Virus record (IMG/VR): IMGVR_UViG_3300047550_003785
Coordinates: 1 to 47,240 of that record
DNA: 47,240 bases
From: a virus
Direction: 5' to 3' (one strand)
In this document: piece by piece, positions 19,415 to 27,758 of the stretch
Numbering within the stretch: the first letter of the stretch is position 1
Layout of the letters: the number at the start of each line of letters is the position of its first letter
The notes under the pieces: generated by a model
What the model saw: the letters and a program-made list of their open reading frames with translations, nothing else
The model's database searches: none
Told to the model about the DNA's origin: nothing
Made by a program: the position numbers and the translations under genes

Positions 19415-19948
19415 ATGCATGATGAACAGTTTGAATATGTAAAAAGTGTCAGAGAAAAACATCCTTTTTATTTTCTGAATAAAAAAGTCCTTGAAATAGG
19501 GAGCTTAAATATTAATGGAACCATAAGAGTTCTCTTTGAAAATTGTGACTATTTTGGTATAGATGTTGGACCAGGTAAAGATGTAGATTGCGTTTGTTTG
19601 GGCCATGAATTTAATAAGCCAGACAATTTCTATGATGTAGTCATTTCATGTGAAACATTAGAACATGATCCGCATTGGAAACTAACCTTTAAAAATATGA
19701 TTAGACTATGTAAACCAGGTGGTATTGTTATTATGACTTGTGCAACCACAGGTAGAAAAGAACATGGAACTTTGGCATTCGAACCTCAAAGTTCTCCGAA
19801 TACAGTAAAATTAGGATGGAATCATTATAAAAACTTAACCGAATCCGAGCTAATGGAAGATAACGATATAGATGAACTTTTTTATTTTTATTATTTTGAA
19901 ACAAACAAAAGTTCTTGCGATTTATATTTTTATGGCATAAAATGTTAA
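19415..19948 (+). CDS. Class I SAM-dependent methyltransferase (Methyltransf_11-like)
   Basis: KKVLEIGSLNINGTIRVLF is motif I, YFGIDVGPGKDVDCVC carries the strand-2 acidic residue, and FYDVVISCETLEHDPHWKLT with LCKPGGIVIMTCATTG are the typical later motifs. At 177 residues it is a minimal catalytic domain. It is the third methyltransferase of the cassette. Its end overlaps the start of the nucleotidyltransferase by seven bases. Confidence 0.8.
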   Translation: MHDEQFEYVKSVREKHPFYFLNKKVLEIGSLNINGTIRVLFENCDYFGIDVGPGKDVDCVCLGHEFNKPDNFYDVVISCETLEHDPHWKLTFKNMIRLCKPGGIVIMTCATTGRKEHGTLAFEPQSSPNTVKLGWNHYKNLTESELMEDNDIDELFYFYYFETNKSSCDLYFYGIKC

Positions 19949-20355
19949 AAGTTTTTGTTAACGGTACATTTGACGTTTTACACCCTGGGCACATTAATTT
20001 GTTTCAAAATGCAAAAAGTAAAGGTGATTTTTTATTTGTTGCAATAGATTCGGATAATAGAGTTTCACATTTAAAAGGTATAGATAGGCCCTTCAACACT
20101 CAAGAAAATCGAAAATATATATTAGAAAGTATAAAATACATTGATAAAGTTATCATATTTAATGATGACGATCAATTAAAATACTTGATAAAAGATTACC
20201 AACCTGATATAATGATGGTAGGTTCTGATTGGAAAGGTAAAAATATTATTGGTTCTGAATATGCAAAACAACTTATTTTCTTTGATAGAGACAGCCGTTA
20301 CTCAACAACAAAAATCCTTGAAAGTTTTATTAATAGGAGACAGTTGCATAGATGA
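19942..20355 (+). CDS. HldE C-terminal-like heptose-1-phosphate nucleotidyltransferase
   Basis: VFVNGTFDVLHPGHINLFQN contains the nucleotidyltransferase HxGH motif. RPFNTQENRKYILESIKYID, MMVGSDWKGKNIIGSEYA and the late RYSTTKILESF fit the pattern of the HldE (RfaE) adenylyltransferase domain, which makes ADP-D-glycero-beta-D-manno-heptose. Related TagD-type glycerol-phosphate cytidylyltransferases share several of these motifs, so the substrate call rests on the neighbours: an HldE-type kinase next and an HldD-type epimerase two genes on. The ATG at 19942 gives 137 residues; an in-frame TTG at 19915 is inside the previous gene and less likely. Confidence 0.75.
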   Translation: MLKVFVNGTFDVLHPGHINLFQNAKSKGDFLFVAIDSDNRVSHLKGIDRPFNTQENRKYILESIKYIDKVIIFNDDDQLKYLIKDYQPDIMMVGSDWKGKNIIGSEYAKQLIFFDRDSRYSTTKILESFINRRQLHR

Positions 20356-21046
20356 ATATCAATACGGCATTTGCAATAGATTAAGCCCAGAAGTACCAGT
20401 CCCTATACTCGATTTAAAAAGAATTGAACAGAAAAATGGTATGGCTAGCAATGTCAAAGATAATTTGGAAAGTCTAGGCGCACATGTAGTTTCTTTCCTC
20501 AGTAAAAATTCTAAAAAAATTCGTTATATTGATGAGAAATCTAATTATCATTTATTAAGAATAGATAATGATGTAAAGTCTGAGCCATTAAAAATCAACA
20601 CAGATTTTCCTAAAAATATAGATGCAATTGTCATATCAGATTATAACAAAGGTTTTGTTTCTTATGGACTAATCGAAGAGTTAATAAAGAAATACAAAAA
20701 GATTCCCATTTATATTGATACAAAGAAGCAAGACTTGCAAAAGTTTAATGGTTGTTTTGTTAAGATAAATGAATCGGAATACAACAACAGGATCTCAGAT
20801 ACACAAAATCTAATTGTTACATTTGGTGGTTCGCATGTTAAGTTTAAAGATAAAATATATACAGTGCCGAGAGTAAAAGCATTTGATCCATGTGGTGCAG
20901 GTGATACTTTCTTGGCGTCATTTGTTTTCTGCCATCTACTAACAAAAAATATAGACGTTGCAATAGAATTTGCAATTAGAGCATCGACTATTACAGTTCA
21001 ACACATCGGAACGTATAGCCCAAAATTAGAGGAAATATTATGTTAA
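20261..21046 (+). CDS. HldE N-terminal-like (PfkB family) heptose-7-phosphate kinase
   Basis: VLLIGDSCIDEYQYG, then NRLSPEVPVPILDL, closely follows the opening of HldE/RfaE kinase domains. AIVISDYNKGFVSYGL matches its middle, and DPCGAGDTFLASFVFCHLL contains the PfkB GAGD catalytic motif. The protein is about 260 residues against roughly 315 for the usual domain, and the region after NGMASNVKDNLESLGAHV is shortened. The start is uncertain: ATG 20261 or TTG 20318, neither with a clear ribosome site. The kinase frame is +1 relative to the nucleotidyltransferase and overlaps its end, so the same DNA encodes ILESFINR and LKVLLIGD. Confidence 0.8.
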   Translation: MQNNLFSLIETAVTQQQKSLKVLLIGDSCIDEYQYGICNRLSPEVPVPILDLKRIEQKNGMASNVKDNLESLGAHVVSFLSKNSKKIRYIDEKSNYHLLRIDNDVKSEPLKINTDFPKNIDAIVISDYNKGFVSYGLIEELIKKYKKIPIYIDTKKQDLQKFNGCFVKINESEYNNRISDTQNLIVTFGGSHVKFKDKIYTVPRVKAFDPCGAGDTFLASFVFCHLLTKNIDVAIEFAIRASTITVQHIGTYSPKLEEILC

Positions 21047-21387
21047 CAGTTGAAAAAGGATGGGGGCACGAATTAATTTGGGCAAACAACGAGAAATATT
21101 GTGGTAAGTTTCTCAATTTTAAAACTGGTTCAAAATTCAGCATGCATTTTCATGCAGAAAAGGATGAGACATGGTATGTTCTAAGTGGAGAATTCATCGT
21201 GGAATGGATCAATACGAAAGATGCAACTCGTGATTCTCGTATACTAAAAGCTGGTGATGTATGGAGGAATGAACCCTTATTTCCACACCAATTAATATGC
21301 GAAAAAGAAGGTTCTATTATTGAAGTAAGCACGAAAGATAATTGCGATGACAATTATAGAGTGCTGCCAGGAGACAGTCAGAAATGA
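21040..21387 (+). CDS. Cupin domain protein (sugar isomerase-like)
   Basis: This is a single cupin: GWGHELIWANNEKYCGKF, then SMHFHAEKDETWYVLSGEF with the metal-binding HxH...E pattern, then a second motif with LFPHQLICEKEGSIIEVS. It resembles the cupin part of type II mannose-6-phosphate isomerases. It lies between the heptose kinase and the epimerase, overlapping both by a few bases, so it most likely acts on a sugar intermediate of this pathway. Whether it is an isomerase, an epimerase or only a binding protein is not shown. Confidence 0.72.
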   Translation: MLTVEKGWGHELIWANNEKYCGKFLNFKTGSKFSMHFHAEKDETWYVLSGEFIVEWINTKDATRDSRILKAGDVWRNEPLFPHQLICEKEGSIIEVSTKDNCDDNYRVLPGDSQK

Positions 21388-22169
21388 TTCTAGTTACAGG
21401 GCATAAAGGATTTATCGGTTCTCACCTCTACAGGCACATTTTAAATTCTGGTATAAAAGTTCGTGGTTTTGATTGGGGTGACACACTGAATTTGGATGGT
21501 GTAAAAACCGTCATGCATCTAGGAGGCATTTCGTCCACAACAGAAAAGAATGTGGAAAAAATAATGCATCAAAATTATGATTTTAGTGTTGATCTTTTAG
21601 AAACTTGTATCGAAAGGCGTATTCATTTTCAATATTCATCTTCTGCTTCATTATATGGAAAAAATACTTTGTTCGCAGAGGATTCACCGGTTGATCCTCA
21701 AACACCATATGCATGGTCAAAGTACATGTTTGAGAGATACGCAACAAGAAAGGAATCCAATATATTAATACAAGGATTCAGATATTTTAACGTTTGGGCT
21801 GAGACAGGGGAGGGGCATAAGGGCAACCAATGCAGCCCTTATTTTAAATTCGCTAAAGAAGCTAAAGAAAATAATACCATAACACTTTTTCAAAACAGTG
21901 AAAATTGTAAAAGAGACTTTATACATGTCGATCAAATAGTAAAATATCATTTAAAATTCTTAGAAGTCAAAGAAAGTGGTATCTGGAACTTAGGTACTGG
22001 TGTTGCCAAATCTTTTTTAGATGTTGCAAATGAGATATCAAAGAATTACTATAACTGTGAGTATAAATTTATACCAATGCCCGAAAATTTAAAAGATTCA
22101 TACCAATATTATACCTGCGCAGACATGAAAAAGACAGAATCGACACTAAAAAAGTGGAAATTATTATGA
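21384..22169 (+). CDS. ADP-L-glycero-D-manno-heptose 6-epimerase-like (HldD/RfaD)
   Basis: MILVTGHKGFIGSHLYRHIL is the NAD(P) Rossmann motif of the extended SDR family. The catalytic YxxxK is in TPYAWSKYMFERYA. The HldD-specific stretches are clear: GGISSTTEKN, GFRYFNVWAETGEGHKGNQ, then LFQNSENCKRDFIHVDQIV, ESGIWNLGTGVAKSF and FIPMPENLKDSYQYYTCADM. At 261 residues it is shorter than the usual ~310. It would convert ADP-D-glycero- to ADP-L-glycero-heptose, completing nucleotide-heptose synthesis with the two HldE-like genes upstream. It ends the cassette; a promoter-like region follows. Confidence 0.88.
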   Translation: MILVTGHKGFIGSHLYRHILNSGIKVRGFDWGDTLNLDGVKTVMHLGGISSTTEKNVEKIMHQNYDFSVDLLETCIERRIHFQYSSSASLYGKNTLFAEDSPVDPQTPYAWSKYMFERYATRKESNILIQGFRYFNVWAETGEGHKGNQCSPYFKFAKEAKENNTITLFQNSENCKRDFIHVDQIVKYHLKFLEVKESGIWNLGTGVAKSFLDVANEISKNYYNCEYKFIPMPENLKDSYQYYTCADMKKTESTLKKWKLL

Positions 22170-22180
22170 TAATTGTCGTG

Positions 22181-22203
22181 GATAAATAATTATACGCTAA
22201 ATA
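22181..22203 (+). promoter_or_regulatory. Two late promoter-like octamers (GATAAATA, GCTAAATA)
   Basis: GATAAATA at 22181-22188 and GCTAAATA at 22196-22203 lie in the 52-base gap before the first Kelch-like gene (ATG 22222). They are flanked by a 6-base inverted repeat, GTCGTG at 22175-22180 and CACGAC at 22216-22221. Confidence 0.5.
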
Positions 22204-22221
22204 AAATTCAATAAGCACGAC

Positions 22222-23193
22222 ATGTCATTTAAAATCAACAAAAATGTTGTAGTCGATACCGATAGAAACGCTTATTTATCTGGTGCGACACTAGATAATT
22301 ATGTTACTTTAGGAAACCCATTTCAAGGTTCTTCCGCAGGGTTTTCTTCTGGAGGATATGCTTTCCCATCTCCATTTACAAACGTAATAGATAAATTTCC
22401 TTTTGCAACAAATGCAAATGCAACTGATGTTGGTGATTTGACTGTAAGTAGGATATATGTAACAGGACAATCATCAACAATTTCAGGATATACATCAGGT
22501 GGTTTGGCTCCTCCTTACTCAAATGTTATTGATAAATTTCCTTTTGCATCTAATGCTAATGCTACTGATGTAGGAGATTTAACTGTTTCAAGGCAAAGTG
22601 CTGCTGGGCAATCTTCTGTTGTATCTGGTTATTCATCTGGAGGATTTTCTGATTCAATTCCAACCTTTGTTCATAACGTAATAGATAAATTTCCATTTGC
22701 TACAAATATAAATGCTGCTGACGTTGGCGATTTAACGGTGGCAAGAGACCAACCTGCTGGGCAATCATCTTCAATATCCGGTTATTCATCTGGAGGATTT
22801 ACACCTTCAGCATCAAACGTAATAGATAAATTTTCTTTTTCGACAGACGCAAATGCAACAGACGTAGGAGATTTAACTGTTGCGAGATCAAGCTGTGGGC
22901 AATCATCTTCAATATCCGGTTATTCATCTGGAGGATTTACACCTTCATATTCAAACATAATAGATAAGTTTACTTTTGCGGCAAATGCTAATGCTGCTGA
23001 TGTTGGTGATTTAACTGTTGCTAGATCACAGGTAGCAGGACAATCATCTTCAGTTTCCGGATATACTTCTGGAGGAAGTACACCTTCTTCATCAAACGTA
23101 ATAGATAAATTTCCTTTTGCAACCGATGCTAATGCAACTGATGTAGGAGATTTAACGGTAGCAAGATTTGGTCTTGCTGGTCAACAAATTTAG
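22222..23193 (+). CDS. Six-repeat Kelch-like propeller protein 1
   Basis: A short N-terminal anchor (INKNVVVDTDRNAYLSGATL) precedes six repeats of about 48 residues. The core is SGYTSGG, a variable loop, SNVIDKFPFATNANATDVGD, LTVAR, three to four variable residues, GQSS. The glycine pair before the loop and the conserved aromatic and Arg positions fit Kelch blades, and six copies would make one six-bladed ring. It ends FGLAGQQI, the tail common to all six paralogues here. The protein has no signal peptide or enzyme motif. It is likely a receptor-binding or fibre-tip protein; the Kelch call is by pattern only. Confidence 0.7.
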   Translation: MSFKINKNVVVDTDRNAYLSGATLDNYVTLGNPFQGSSAGFSSGGYAFPSPFTNVIDKFPFATNANATDVGDLTVSRIYVTGQSSTISGYTSGGLAPPYSNVIDKFPFASNANATDVGDLTVSRQSAAGQSSVVSGYSSGGFSDSIPTFVHNVIDKFPFATNINAADVGDLTVARDQPAGQSSSISGYSSGGFTPSASNVIDKFSFSTDANATDVGDLTVARSSCGQSSSISGYSSGGFTPSYSNIIDKFTFAANANAADVGDLTVARSQVAGQSSSVSGYTSGGSTPSSSNVIDKFPFATDANATDVGDLTVARFGLAGQQI

Positions 23194-23200
23194 GTAAAAA

Positions 23201-24223
23201 ATGCCACTTAAAACTAAAAGTATAATTTTTGCAGACAATACAACATTAAGCAGTTCTTTTGCTAATGTTTTTATTACAGGCACCGACTCTTTCTTAAAAG
23301 TTGGTGGTTCTTTGCAAGGAGAAATATCAGGTTACACCTCTGGTGGCTATATTCCAGCATTACCTACTGTTTCAAATGTAATTGATAAATTTCCTTTCTC
23401 TACCAATTCAAATGCGAGCACCGTTGGTAATTTAACAGTTAGGAGGCTGGGTTCTGCTGGGCAATCTTCTACAGTTTCAGGTTATAATTCAGGAGGATTA
23501 GCACCACCAAGCGCGCCATCACCAATAGTATCGAATGTAGTAGATAAATTTCCTTTTGCAGCAAATGCAAATGCAACTGATGTTGGTGACTTAACAGTTG
23601 CAAGATACTATGTATCTGGGCAATCATCAACGGTTTCAGGATACACATCAGGAGGAACATCTCCTTATTCAAATGTGATTGATAAATTTCCTTTTGCGAC
23701 GGATGCAAACGCAACAGATGTTGGTGATTTGACTTTGGCTAGAGCAGAAAGTGCTGGGCAATCGTCTGTTGTTTCTGGTTATACATCAGGAGGATATTCA
23801 TTTCCACCAAGTTCTTACTATAATGTAATAGATAAATTTCCATTTTCTACAAACGCAAACGCAACAGATGTTGGTGATTTGGTTTTATCAAGATATGGAA
23901 TGGCCGGACAATCTTCTTCTATTTCCGGTTATACTTCTAGCGGTACAGATGGCAGCACATCTTTAAATATAATTGATAAATTTCCTTTTGCAGCAAATGC
24001 AAATGCAACTGATGTTGGTGATTTATCAGTGGTGCGATACCGAACAACGGGGCAATCTTCTGTTGTCTCTGGTTATAATTCTGGTGGAACTCAACCGTTT
24101 CCATTCAATCCTTTCACTAGCTATAATATAATAGACAAATTTCCTTTTGCTGTAGACGCAAATGCAACTGATGTTGGTGACTTAACAGTTGCAAGATATA
24201 GCCCTGCTGGACAACAGGTATAA
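23201..24223 (+). CDS. Six-repeat Kelch-like propeller protein 2
   Basis: It has the same architecture as the preceding gene, eight bases away. The N-terminus (LKTKSIIFADNTTLSSSF) differs; six repeats follow. Loops between SGG and the VIDKF strand vary in length and content: YIPALPTVS, LAPPSAPSPIVS, TSPYS, YSFPPSSYY, TDGSTSL (after a Ser-Gly variant) and TQPFPFNPFTSY. The end is YSPAGQQV. Variation concentrated in loops with a constant strand core suggests a fixed scaffold carrying different binding surfaces. Confidence 0.7.
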   Translation: MPLKTKSIIFADNTTLSSSFANVFITGTDSFLKVGGSLQGEISGYTSGGYIPALPTVSNVIDKFPFSTNSNASTVGNLTVRRLGSAGQSSTVSGYNSGGLAPPSAPSPIVSNVVDKFPFAANANATDVGDLTVARYYVSGQSSTVSGYTSGGTSPYSNVIDKFPFATDANATDVGDLTLARAESAGQSSVVSGYTSGGYSFPPSSYYNVIDKFPFSTNANATDVGDLVLSRYGMAGQSSSISGYTSSGTDGSTSLNIIDKFPFAANANATDVGDLSVVRYRTTGQSSVVSGYNSGGTQPFPFNPFTSYNIIDKFPFAVDANATDVGDLTVARYSPAGQQV

Positions 24224-24227
24224 AAAA

Positions 24228-25232
24228 ATGACATACAAATTAAGTAAATTTTCATTTATATCTTCAGCAACTAAACTGACAAGCACAGGCATGTCCTCTG
24301 CAAGCAATGAAACTGGAGTAAATCAAGCTTTTATTGAAATTTCGAATGTTTTAGGTGGAAAAATATCTGGTTATACGTCAGGAGGCCAAACTTCCGGATT
24401 TATAAATTCAAACGTAATAGATAAATTTCCTTTTTCGACAGATGCCAATGCAACAGACGTTGGAGATTTAACTGTTGCTAGATCACAGGTAGCAGGCCAG
24501 TCTTCATCAATTTCGGGATACACATCAGGCGGTCCTTTGTCAAATGTAATTGATAAATTTCCTTTTGCAATAAATGCAAATGCTACTGATGTTGGTGATT
24601 TGACTGTTGCAAGAAACGGCGTAGCCGGTCAATTTTCTACAGTATCCGGTTATACAACAGGAGGTTACGTACCTCCAAATATAAGATCAAACGTAATAGA
24701 TAAATTTCCTTTTGCTACAGATAGAAATGCTGCTGACGTTGGAGATTTAACTGTTGGTAGAAGCATTTTGGGAGGTGGTCAATCATCAACAATTTCAGGA
24801 TACACATCAGGCGGTTTTGCTCCTCCTTTCTCAAATGTAATTGATAAATTTCCTTTTTCGACAGATGCCAATGCAACTGATGTAGGAGATTTAACTATTG
24901 CTAGATATGGTATAGCTGGACAATCATCTTCAATATACGGTTATTCATCCGGAGGATTTACTGGATCTAATTCAAACGTAATAGATAAATTTCCTTTTGC
25001 AATAAATGCAAATGCTACTGATGTTGGTGATTTAACCTTTGCTAGTGCTAGAAGAGAACCGGCCGGACAATCATCTATAGTTTCCGGATATACATCAGGA
25101 GGTGCGAATGAAAATTATTCTCCTTCGATTTTAAATATAATAGATAAATTTCCTTTTGCAACCGATGCTAATGCAACTGATGTAGGTGATCTAACAGTGG
25201 TTAGATATGAATCGGCCGGTCAACAATATTAA
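24228..25232 (+). CDS. Six-repeat Kelch-like propeller protein 3
   Basis: The start is ATG 24228, four bases after the previous stop; an in-frame TTG at 24189 lies inside that gene and is rejected. The anchor is longer (LSKFSFISSATKLTSTGMSS), followed by six repeats ending YESAGQQY. Repeat 5 to 6 has a small insertion (FASARREPAGQSS). It closes the first block of three paralogues and is followed by the second sulfotransferase. Confidence 0.7.
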   Translation: MTYKLSKFSFISSATKLTSTGMSSASNETGVNQAFIEISNVLGGKISGYTSGGQTSGFINSNVIDKFPFSTDANATDVGDLTVARSQVAGQSSSISGYTSGGPLSNVIDKFPFAINANATDVGDLTVARNGVAGQFSTVSGYTTGGYVPPNIRSNVIDKFPFATDRNAADVGDLTVGRSILGGGQSSTISGYTSGGFAPPFSNVIDKFPFSTDANATDVGDLTIARYGIAGQSSSIYGYSSGGFTGSNSNVIDKFPFAINANATDVGDLTFASARREPAGQSSIVSGYTSGGANENYSPSILNIIDKFPFATDANATDVGDLTVVRYESAGQQY

Positions 25233-25252
25233 TTTTTTAACTATGGTGAATT

Positions 25253-26092
25253 ATGAATATGATACATTTTTGTGGTGGGCTTCCCAGATCGGGAAGTACC
25301 ATTTTGATGAATATACTGCAACAAAATCCTAGAGTTTTCACAACAGGCACATGCGCTCTTTTAAATATCTTACAAGATAATATCTTAATTAAATCAAGAT
25401 ACTCAGAACCGTTTCAAGCTATGTCAACAGAACAAGCTGACAAAGCAATGTATGGGCTTATTCATGGTGCAACAAAAGGATGGTTTGAAGCTTTAACCGA
25501 AAAGCCAGTTGTCATATCCAAAAGACATGGATGGTCAAATCTGTTTCATCTTTTTACACAATCAAAATTTATATGTGTCATTAGAGATTTAAGAGATATT
25601 GTTGAAAGTTTCGAAAAAATAGCAAACAAAACTCTAGCACTTCATTCTTTTGGTAACGATGGTAGCTTTACCCCTTCGATGCATTATCAAGAAAAATATC
25701 GTTATTATTTTAATGAAAGTAACTCTTTATCGAAAAATTTACAATATGAAATTCCAAGAATGATGGAGATTTTTAAACAAAAGAAATCTAACGTAATTTT
25801 TATACGATATGAAGACTTCACAAAGCAACCATATTATATTTTAGAAAAACTATATAAATTTTTAAATGAAGAATATTTTGAACACAGTTTAAATAAAATT
25901 AACCAATCAGAATTATTTGAACATGATCATGCTTACTTCAGAGAAAGAACGGAACATACCACACTGAGTAAGTTTAAATATTTTTCCGAGCCAGAAAGAG
26001 TTCTTTCGGATAAATTTCACGATTTAGTCGTGCAAGAAAATAAATGGTTTTATGAGGCATTTTATCCAGATGTACTAACGAATAAACTATGA
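25253..26092 (+). CDS. Sulfotransferase family protein (second copy)
   Basis: FCGGLPRSGSTILMNILQQN is the PAPS 5'-phosphosulfate loop, and KFICVIRDLRDIVESFEKIA is the 3'-phosphate motif. VIFIRYEDFTKQPYYILEKL is the late motif usual in sulfotransferases. The length of 279 residues is normal. It is only distantly similar to the first copy at 16427, so this is not a recent duplication. It sits between propeller genes and the double oxygenase, ten bases after the Kelch block. Target unknown; possibly a fibre protein or surface glycan. Confidence 0.85.
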   Translation: MNMIHFCGGLPRSGSTILMNILQQNPRVFTTGTCALLNILQDNILIKSRYSEPFQAMSTEQADKAMYGLIHGATKGWFEALTEKPVVISKRHGWSNLFHLFTQSKFICVIRDLRDIVESFEKIANKTLALHSFGNDGSFTPSMHYQEKYRYYFNESNSLSKNLQYEIPRMMEIFKQKKSNVIFIRYEDFTKQPYYILEKLYKFLNEEYFEHSLNKINQSELFEHDHAYFRERTEHTTLSKFKYFSEPERVLSDKFHDLVVQENKWFYEAFYPDVLTNKL

Positions 26093-26102
26093 AAGGTGAA
26101 TG

Positions 26103-27386
26103 ATGAAAAGCACTATTGAATATTTTGAGAAGAACGGATACGTAGTTTTAAAAGATGCATTGACTAAACAACAATGTAAACAGCTAACAAAACACATGTT
26201 CGATTTGCATGAAAATGGTAAGTTGGTCAAAGATGAACAATGCCCACTTTCAGATGCAATATATGGTGATCCAATCTTCGATAACATTTTACAAAAATTT
26301 GCAAAGCCTATTGGTGATGCAGTGGGAAAAGAATTACTACCCACATACACATATGCAAGAATTTATCGACCAGGCGAAATATTAAAAAAACATAAAGATA
26401 GGCCAGCATGTGAAATAAGCGCAACAATGACTTTGGGTTTTGATTCGGAACCTATTTGGCCTATATTATTTGACGAAGAAAAGGAAATACCCGTTGAATT
26501 GGATGTGGGGGAAATGGCAGTATATAAGGGCTGTGACATTCTACATTGGAGAACTCCTTTTAAAGGGCAATGGCACGTTCAGGTTTTCTTGCATTATGTG
26601 GATGCAAATGGTCCATATAAAAATCATTTCAAAGATGGAAGAGATTCATTTGGTGTTCAAAAACAATCAAATGTTGAAAATAAAAAACGTTCTTTTATAA
26701 ATGAATTGTCTGAGCAACAAAGTAAAAATATAGAACAACAAATCACAGTACCTAAACCGATTTTTAATTCTGTTATCATACCAAGTGGCGATAATTATTT
26801 TCCTGGTTACTTTTGTATTGATTCAAAGAATGTGCCAGAATTAAAATTCAATTTGTCTGAATGCAATTCAATAATTTCTCTATCGAAAAAAAGATATCCA
26901 ACAACAGCCAGTGTTGGTGGTTCTACTGAAAATAGTAGAATTTCTAAAGATATAAGATCGGCCAATATTTTCAATATAGAAAATAATGAAGAAAATAAAT
27001 GGATCTATGAAAAAATAGCAAACATTGTTTCTTTTGTAAACGCTGTGCATTTTAAATATGACATTTCAGGAATTACACACGGAATTCAGTTGATTGAATA
27101 TTGTTCTGAAGATAAAGTACAGGGTCATTATGATTGGCATGTCGATTCTGGAAATGGGCAACCAGCATCTAGAAAAATATCTGTAACCATTCAGCTATCG
27201 GATCCGGAAGATTATGAGGGGTGCGAACTTATTATAAATAACCATGCTCATATAGTTACCGGAACAAAAGAAAAAGGTTCAGTACACCTTTTTCCCAGTT
27301 ACATGTTACATAAAGTAGAACATGTTACCAAAGGTACAAGATATGCATTAGTAATTTGGGTGCATGGTCCAGGAAGATTTAAATAA
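26103..27386 (+). CDS. Double-domain 2OG-Fe(II) oxygenase (prolyl hydroxylase type C-terminal half)
   Basis: Two oxygenase domains are fused. The N-terminal domain has the iron HxD at residues 97-99 (LKKHKDRPACEIS) and a distal His in GCDILHWRTPF. The C-terminal domain has HYDWHVDSGNG, with HxD at residues 346-348, the distal His in SYMLHKVEHV and the 2OG-binding Arg in GTRYALVIW. The C-terminal half looks like the P4Hc/PiuC type; the N-terminal half is less typical. The ATG at 26103 fits AAGG six bases upstream better than the ATG at 26100. The enzyme would hydroxylate a substrate using oxygen and 2-oxoglutarate. It shares a late module with collagen-like and propeller genes, so a virion protein is a conceivable target. 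Confidence 0.82.
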   Translation: MKSTIEYFEKNGYVVLKDALTKQQCKQLTKHMFDLHENGKLVKDEQCPLSDAIYGDPIFDNILQKFAKPIGDAVGKELLPTYTYARIYRPGEILKKHKDRPACEISATMTLGFDSEPIWPILFDEEKEIPVELDVGEMAVYKGCDILHWRTPFKGQWHVQVFLHYVDANGPYKNHFKDGRDSFGVQKQSNVENKKRSFINELSEQQSKNIEQQITVPKPIFNSVIIPSGDNYFPGYFCIDSKNVPELKFNLSECNSIISLSKKRYPTTASVGGSTENSRISKDIRSANIFNIENNEENKWIYEKIANIVSFVNAVHFKYDISGITHGIQLIEYCSEDKVQGHYDWHVDSGNGQPASRKISVTIQLSDPEDYEGCELIINNHAHIVTGTKEKGSVHLFPSYMLHKVEHVTKGTRYALVIWVHGPGRFK

Positions 27387-27396
27387 GGAGATTTTA

Positions 27397-27744
27397 ATGG
27401 CTGTCGTAGAATATAAAGATCATGTTTTTCACGGTGACCACAGAAGACTTATACCAGGATTTATCAGTAATGGTGGGCAGTGGCAAAATCCAAAGAATCA
27501 TACATTTGTTGGCTGGGTTAAGGAAAATGCAGACTTTTATGTCCCTTGGGCAACATTAAAAGCATTGTCAAAAGAAGATTTTGTTCAAAGGGCTTTACAA
27601 ATTCACGCTGAAAATCCTATATCTTTGCCTATAGACCGGATGAATCCAGCAAGAGAAATGAAAGTTTTAACAGAACAAGAAGTTATAGAACACGCGCAAG
27701 AATGGTATGATAACTACGTTTCATATTGCACTGAACATCATTAA
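27397..27744 (+). CDS. Hypothetical protein, 115 aa
   Basis: The ATG at 27397 follows AGGAG by six bases; a GTG at 27364 is in frame but inside the oxygenase gene. The sequence is AVVEYKDHVFHGDHRRLIPG, then NHTFVGWVKENADFYVPW, followed by an acidic helical half (ALSKEDFVQRALQIHAENP). There are no transmembrane segments. I do not recognise the family. It is followed 14 bases later by a 311-aa gene. Confidence 0.55.
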   Translation: MAVVEYKDHVFHGDHRRLIPGFISNGGQWQNPKNHTFVGWVKENADFYVPWATLKALSKEDFVQRALQIHAENPISLPIDRMNPAREMKVLTEQEVIEHAQEWYDNYVSYCTEHH

Positions 27745-27758
27745 AAAATGAGGTTATA

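Noticed and set aside
24189-24227. Upstream TTG start for Kelch protein 3
   Set aside because: It lies inside the preceding gene; the ATG at 24228 follows that stop by four bases and gives an anchor like the paralogues.
26440-26700. Forward ORF of 86 aa inside the oxygenase gene
   Set aside because: It is in another frame of a well-supported gene and shows no ribosome site or recognisable product.
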